Source of the DNA: Thecamonas trahens ATCC 50062
Lineage: Eukaryota; Apusozoa; Apusomonadida; Apusomonadidae
Direction: 5' to 3'
NCBI RefSeq assembly: GCF_000142905.1
Contig: NW_013657659.1
Coordinates: forward strand, 401,915-465,914
Length of the DNA: 64,000 nt
A program made the translations under genes and the position numbers. Under the pieces are notes generated by a model that made no database searches, was not told the DNA's origin, and saw only the letters and a program-made list of their open reading frames with translations. Shown here in pieces: positions 59,450 to 64,000 of the stretch (its first letter is position 1; each line of letters starts with the position of its first letter).

Positions 59450-62400
59450 ATGTGGACAGTGGGCAAGCACCTCCTGCGGTTTGGCCGCAATGTCTCAGTC
59501 ATTGTCTTTGCCGTCGTGGCTGCGCTCACCTATCTGAGCTGGTCCTGGACATGGCGCCGGGTTGTGGTTCCAGCTTGGGCGTTCTGTGTCTCGTTTGTGG
59601 TGTATGTGAACCCGGACGATGCATCTGAGGAGGAGGAGGACGACGAGGAGGAGGAGGAGGACGACGATGATGACGGCGGTGGCGCGGAAGAGGTGGAAGT
59701 GGCCAGCGGCGGCGTGGCCGGCGATGGTGGGGCGAGTGCGGGAGGATCGAGCGGGGTGCGGCGGTCGCCGATGCTGAAGCGGCGGGTGCCGCGGCGGGTG
59801 TACCGGCAGAATCTGGGGGTACAAAGTGGGAGCGGTGGCGAGTCGCCGCTGGCGTCGCCGGGGGCGGCCTGTTCTACAGTCTGTTCAGCGGGGGATCGAA
59901 CGAGGCGAGCGCGAGCGTGGCAAGCCTGCACGATCTTGTAGATGCCGAGTGCATGCCCGAGGCTAGTGACGGATTCGTGGCGGCATGGGGCAAGGCGCTG
60001 ATGCCGGACGTGTGGTGGGTGTGCGCGCGGGCGGAGCTGCGGCGCTCGGAGCGCGAGTGCGGCGAGTTTGCGAATATGGCGGAGGATGTGGCGGGCGACG
60101 AGGCGGTGCTTGCGCAGGCCGGGACGCTAGCGCGCGACGAGTACAAGGCGCGTGTCCGCGACATCCTGGGACAGCTGACAGCGGAGCAGGCGCCGTGGCT
60201 CCAGCGCGTTGTCCTGCTCTGCACACTCAAGGTGCTACGGCTGCTGTACGCATCGGGCATTTTTGTGGACGTGGAGGACGTGCGCCGTGTGGTGCGTGAG
60301 ATGGAGGCGCGGCCAAAGGCAGCGCTGCTGCTGCTCCCGACGCACCGATCGGCGATTGACTACGTGCTGGTGTGGTACATGTGCGTGGTGTGCCGGCTCC
60401 CGCTCCCGTACATGGTGGCCGAGTCGAAGCACCTCGAGCGGTCGTGGCTCAAGGCGTTGCTGGTGTACATTTTCCGGTCGCTGGGCTCTATCTTCCCGGA
60501 CCATGCAGCGCTCGAGTCTGATCCGCTGTACGGAGCGGTGTACGCGTCGTACATGCGTAACCTCATTGGTCGCGGGGCGACGCTGCAGTGCTTCATCGAG
60601 GGCTCGCGATCGCGGACGGGCAAGTCAAAGCGACCGCAGCTCGGGCTGACGTCTTTTCTTGTGGACGCGGTGCAGAGCAACAAGGAGCTCGACGCAGTGG
60701 TGACGTGCATCGGGCTCGGGCACGCGCGGGTCATCGAGAACGCGCTCTTTGTCAACGAGCTTGTGGGTGACGAGGCTGGGGCACAGGCTGCGGCGGCGCG
60801 CGAGCACCTCGATCTGGAGGGACTTGCGTTTGCGACTACGTTGTTGTCGCGGATTCTGCGACGGCAGTTCTCGCTCGGGTCTGTGGACATGGGCATGGCC
60901 GCGCCGTTCTCGCTCCGAGAGTTTGTGCGGCGACAGTGGCAGACGGACGAGGGGGTGTTTGGCTTTTGCGGCGTGCGTGCGTCGGCGATCGACGTGCCGC
61001 GGCTGTCGCGGGCGTCATCGCCGACGAGATCACTCGAGTTTGCGCGAGTGGCGCCTGCGCCGGTCGACGCGTCCGAGCCCGGGCGCGAGGCCGGCGACGC
61101 CGCGTGGGTGGCGGCGGCGGTCGGGTCGTCGTCGACCGAGTCGAGCGTGTCTGACGACGACAACGGCGCGTTTACGGACATGTCATCGATTGCCGGCGGC
61201 GGCAACGGCGACGAGTCGAGGAAGGGCTCGCCTGAAGCGGGCCTGGTTGTCGACGTGGCGCTCTCGCCGACCAAGACGCAGTTCGCCAGTGAGCTTGTCG
61301 GGCGGCTGCAGCGACTGGTGCCGGCAGCAGGTGTGCCGATAGCGTCGCGAGTGCCGAGCCTCGGCTCGCCGGTCAAGATCTTACATGAGAGCGGAAGCGC
61401 GTGGCAGGCACCGCATGTCGGGCGCGGGGCGCTGATGCTGCCGTCGCGGAGCAGCAGGCAGATCCTCACGCCGCGGTCTGCGGGGGTGGCGGCTGCGGCT
61501 GCGCCGCGTGCGCATGCTGTCTCGCTCGCGCTCACGCACAATGTCATGTACCTGTGCAACAGCGCGTCGGTGGTTGTGCCGTCGGCGGTGGTGGGCACTA
61601 TCCTTCTCACGCACTACAAGCGCGGACTAGCGTTGAAGGACCTCGCGCAGTGCGTGACGTGGCTCCGCAACGAGGTCCGCAAGCGCGGGTTCAGGGTGGC
61701 GGCGCGGGCGCGCGGGTCGTTTGAGAGCGACGTGGCGCAGCTGGTCAACCGGGTGCTCTCGTCGCGGGACTCGGGCTCGTCGAACGAGATGGTGAAGAAG
61801 TTCCGCGGTGACACGCTCCTGTTTGGACTCTACACGCCTGAGGAGCGGATGCTTCTTGTGTTCTACCGCAACCAACTGATGCACGTGTTTGTGCCCGAGG
61901 CGCTGGTGTGCGCAGCGCTGTACGCGCTCGAGCGCAAACGCGGCGAGTTTCCGGCGCGGGTGTCGGGACGCGATCTGCGGCGGTACACACACTTTCTGGT
62001 CCAGCTGTTCCGGTTCGAGTTTGCGTTCCCACCGTCGTCGTTCCACCGCGACACGTTTTCGGAGACGGTGGAAAGCCTTGTGCAACGGCGGATCCTGGTG
62101 CGGAGCGCAGTTGGCGAGCCGGGTGAGATCGACTCGGACATGTTTAGCGTCGACTCGCGCGACGACGACTCGTTGGTGGAGTCGACGTTTGTCTCGCACG
62201 GAACCGGGATGTACCTGTTCCTCTGCTCGCTCCTCTGGCCGTTTCTCGACTCGTACTTTCTGTGCGCGCTCGGCCTGTTTGCGCTACTCGAGCCGGCTGG
62301 CGGGCAACGGCCGCCTGTGGAAGTGTCGGCCTTTGTGGCACACGTACAGAAGAACGTGGGTGAGGCGGTGTTCTTTGGCGGTCAGCTTGACTTGTACGAG

Positions 62401-62685
62401 GCGATCTCGCGCGACACGCTCATCAACGCGGCCAAGTTGTACGCGCGGTGGGGCGTGGTGCGGATTGCGGACGGGCACATCAGCCTTGCGGATGAGTTTG
62501 CGAGCGACGGCGAGGTCTCGCGGTTCGCGCGACGGATTGCGGCGTTCAAGAAGCGGTCGCGGTCGTACTCGTCACGGCGGTATCGAACCAGGCGCGGGGT
62601 CCGGTCAGCAGTGGCCGATGCCGAGTCTCATGCCCGCAACGTGGCGCCGTTGCTGTGGGGCGGCGAGCCCATGACCTCGCTGTAA
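59450..62685 (+). CDS. Membrane glycerol-3-phosphate/DHAP acyltransferase (PlsB/GPAT-like), frame break near N-terminus
   Basis: About 1,050-1,080 residues. From the ATG at 59450: a hydrophobic segment pair (NVSVIVFAVVAALTYLSW and VVVPAWAFCVSFVVYV), then a Glu/Asp run and a basic patch. The acyltransferase core has LLLLPTHRSAIDY (HX4D, DNA about 60337), PYMVAESKHLER, LGSIFPD and CFIEGSRSRTGK (DNA about 60598), all as in GPAM/GNPAT. An acidic, Ser-rich insert (about 61020-61500) separates it from the PlsB-type C-terminal domain (SASVVVPSAVVGTILL). It makes lysophosphatidate or acyl-DHAP, the first step of glycerolipid or ether-lipid synthesis. The frame changes between 59800 and 59888: either one G is missing from GGGGG at 59860-59864, or an 80-nt intron with donor GTACCG at 59800 and acceptor TACAG ending at 59879 is spliced out; both restore the frame. 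Confidence 0.92.
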
Positions 62686-62695
62686 AATGACATAG

Positions 62696-64000
62696 CTACA
62701 GAAGGGCCGAGGCAGACGGGACCAGCGGCGAGGTGGGGGTGATGCGGCGGGTCGAGTTGTGCAGAGCGACCGAGGCCGAGCGCGAGAGGAGGGCGAGCTC
62801 ACCGGAGGTCTGCCTGCGAGAGATAAGGAGCTCCGAGGCCGAGGCTGAGGCCGAGAGGAGGCGGGCGTCACGTGCGGCCGAGGCGGAGCGGCGGGCAGAG
62901 CGGCGGGCAGCAGCAGCGGCGCGCTCTTCGGCCTCGGCGCGGTCTATGCGGGCACGGGCCGATGACGCGAGCTTGGCCATAGCTGCCTTTTCAGCAGCGG
63001 CGCGGGCGGCGTTGTCGGTCTCGATCTCGGCTAGCATGCGGGCGCGTTTTCGGGCGCGGCGCTTGGCGCGTTCGGTCTTGCGGCGGGCAGCGGCGTCGTG
63101 CTCAGCAGCCACCTTTTCGGCACGAGCCTTACGCTCAGCGCGTGCGGAAGCAGCTAGAGCGGCATCGAGGGCGTCGAGCTCGCGTTCGATGCGCGCGTCG
63201 GCGTCGTCGGCGTCTGCGGCCATAGCGGCGCGGGCGGCGTTGAGATGAGCGTTGGCAGCGTAGGCCTCCGGCAGCAGGGCTGGATGGGCACGCTCGACGA
63301 CAAGCTTGAGAGCAGCAGCAACACGGGCAGTATCGGCATAGAAGCGCACGGCATAAGAACCGTGCTGGGCGCGGAGGATGGCGGCGACAATGTGCTTGCA
63401 CCACTGCGGGCGCGGTTGCGAGGTCTTCTTCCGCATCGTCACTGGTGCGTGGCATGAACACTTGGGGTAGATGCGCGAGGAGTCGGGATCCTGGACAAAG
63501 CGGACGACCGAGTCGTCGACAACAGCGAGGACGGTGCGGAGCGAGCCGCGCGGATGGAGGGCGACGAGGGCATTGCCGGCTTGCGCGGCTGTCTCGAGAG
63601 CCTTGCCATCCGCGCGAGCACGCGGACAGGCACGGGAGCGGATAAGAGGAGCCAAGTCGGCAATACAGGCGACAACATCGCTGTCGGCCATGTCCGGCAG
63701 CGAGTCGTCGAGTGAGGCCGAAGAGAGATTGAGCGAGCGGCGCGAGAGGCGGACGGCGAGCGAGGAGGCGAGCGGCGAGGCGGCACGCGAGGCGGCGACG
63801 TTATCGGACGAGCGACCCTTGGCCGACGTGCTCCTTGTCCGCAGCTTGGTATGTGAGAGATGCGGCGAGCGAGCACGAGTCGCGCTTCGGCCGCGCTCCC
63901 GGCCACGTCGCTCCCTGTGCCTGTCCGAGCGGGCGCGGCGTGCACGTTGGCCAGCAATGGTCCGTGTGGCGGCAGGCTGTGAGGAGGGAGGAGAAGATGG
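62696..64000 (-). CDS. SWIM zinc-finger protein (5' end beyond the window)
   Basis: The frame is open from the right edge to TAG at 62698-62696, 434 residues; the first Met within it is at 63691, but the upstream part (basic, Arg/Ser-rich) stays open to the edge, so the start is probably outside. Key element: CSC, then 16 residues, then CKH (KCSCHAPVTMRKK and QWCKHIVAAIL), the CxCxnCxH pattern of a SWIM zinc finger, which binds DNA or proteins and occurs in MuDR transposases, MEKK1 and the Shu2/SWS1 recombination proteins. A long Ala/Arg/Glu charged helix (residues 250-370 of the visible part) and a Ser-rich tail follow. No transposase or kinase domain is visible here. It converges on the acyltransferase gene with 10 bases between stops. 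Confidence 0.7.
   Translation of the reverse strand, partial: PSSPPSSQPAATRTIAGQRARRARSDRHRERRGRERGRSATRARSPHLSHTKLRTRSTSAKGRSSDNVAASRAASPLASSLAVRLSRRSLNLSSASLDDSLPDMADSDVVACIADLAPLIRSRACPRARADGKALETAAQAGNALVALHPRGSLRTVLAVVDDSVVRFVQDPDSSRIYPKCSCHAPVTMRKKTSQPRPQWCKHIVAAILRAQHGSYAVRFYADTARVAAALKLVVERAHPALLPEAYAANAHLNAARAAMAADADDADARIERELDALDAALAASARAERKARAEKVAAEHDAAARRKTERAKRRARKRARMLAEIETDNAARAAAEKAAMAKLASSARARIDRAEAEERAAAAARRSARRSASAARDARLLSASASASELLISRRQTSGELALLSRSASVALHNSTRRITPTSPLVPSASALL

Noticed and set aside
62696-63691. SWIM protein as a MuDR-type transposase
   Set aside because: Only the SWIM finger is present in the visible part. There is no DDE core, and the rest is a charged helix and Ser-rich tail.
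1-64000. tRNA, rRNA or other structured RNA genes
   Set aside because: I looked for B-box-like GGTTCGANNCC and for obvious rRNA segments on both strands and found none convincing. A covariance-model search could still find some.

Overview
The window is nuclear DNA of a GC-rich, gene-dense unicellular eukaryote. Grounds: spliceosomal introns, and eukaryote-only genes such as SPT6, the 26S proteasome ATPase RPT6, NEK, AGC and CK2-like kinases, calpain, an inositol-polyphosphate 5-phosphatase and a LIM protein. There are no operons, ribosome binding sites or bacterial terminators. Coding density, strong G/C third-position use and abundant simple repeats fit a free-living heterotrophic flagellate. 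An apusomonad such as Thecamonas is my best guess from style alone; it is not proven here. Seven short introns (88 to 417 nt) were placed by eye from exon homology and matching phase. All have GTA donors and almost all lie near the 5' end of their gene, so several genes have a small first exon that a simple ORF search misses.

Layout. 1-11.5 kb: 3' end of an unknown gene, a redox-dead nucleoredoxin-like protein (-), a signal-peptide protein (-), SPT6 with a 17-unit Gln/Gly/Tyr tail (+), a three-LIM protein (+) and a small CDV3-like acidic protein (-). 11.5-24.5 kb: a repeat-rich gap, an unknown basic disordered protein (+), mitochondrial DNL zinc-finger protein (-), a PH/5-phosphatase/C2 protein (-), two charged coiled-coil proteins around a G-quadruplex-prone minisatellite, and a C2-AGC kinase (-). 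25.0-27.9 kb: a complete hAT transposon with target-site duplication, terminal inverted repeats and an intact transposase. 27.9-38.3 kb: RPT6 (-), two coiled-coil low-complexity proteins in divergent orientation, a possible GCIP-like protein (-), a bacterial-type holo-ACP synthase (+), a NEK kinase (+) and a small membrane protein (-). 38.7-45.9 kb: calpain (+), CK2alpha-like kinase (-), KEOPS subunit Kae1/OSGEP (+). 45.9-58.0 kb: one giant gene (about 4,050 residues, -) for a DUF3638/DUF3645-type P-loop protein with a C-terminal EF-hand region; it is broken into five frames by four one-base deletions, all at G/C runs. 58.1-64.0 kb: TDP2-like phosphodiesterase (-), a membrane glycerol-phosphate acyltransferase (+) and a SWIM zinc-finger protein (-) running off the right edge.

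The genes are unrelated housekeeping and signalling functions rather than a pathway cluster. Convergent neighbours are packed so tightly that their stop codons are 0 to 30 bases apart in several places. Divergent neighbours and introns hold the simple repeats (G/C runs, GT, CT, octamer and decamer tandem repeats). All family assignments come from motifs read by eye; no database search was run.
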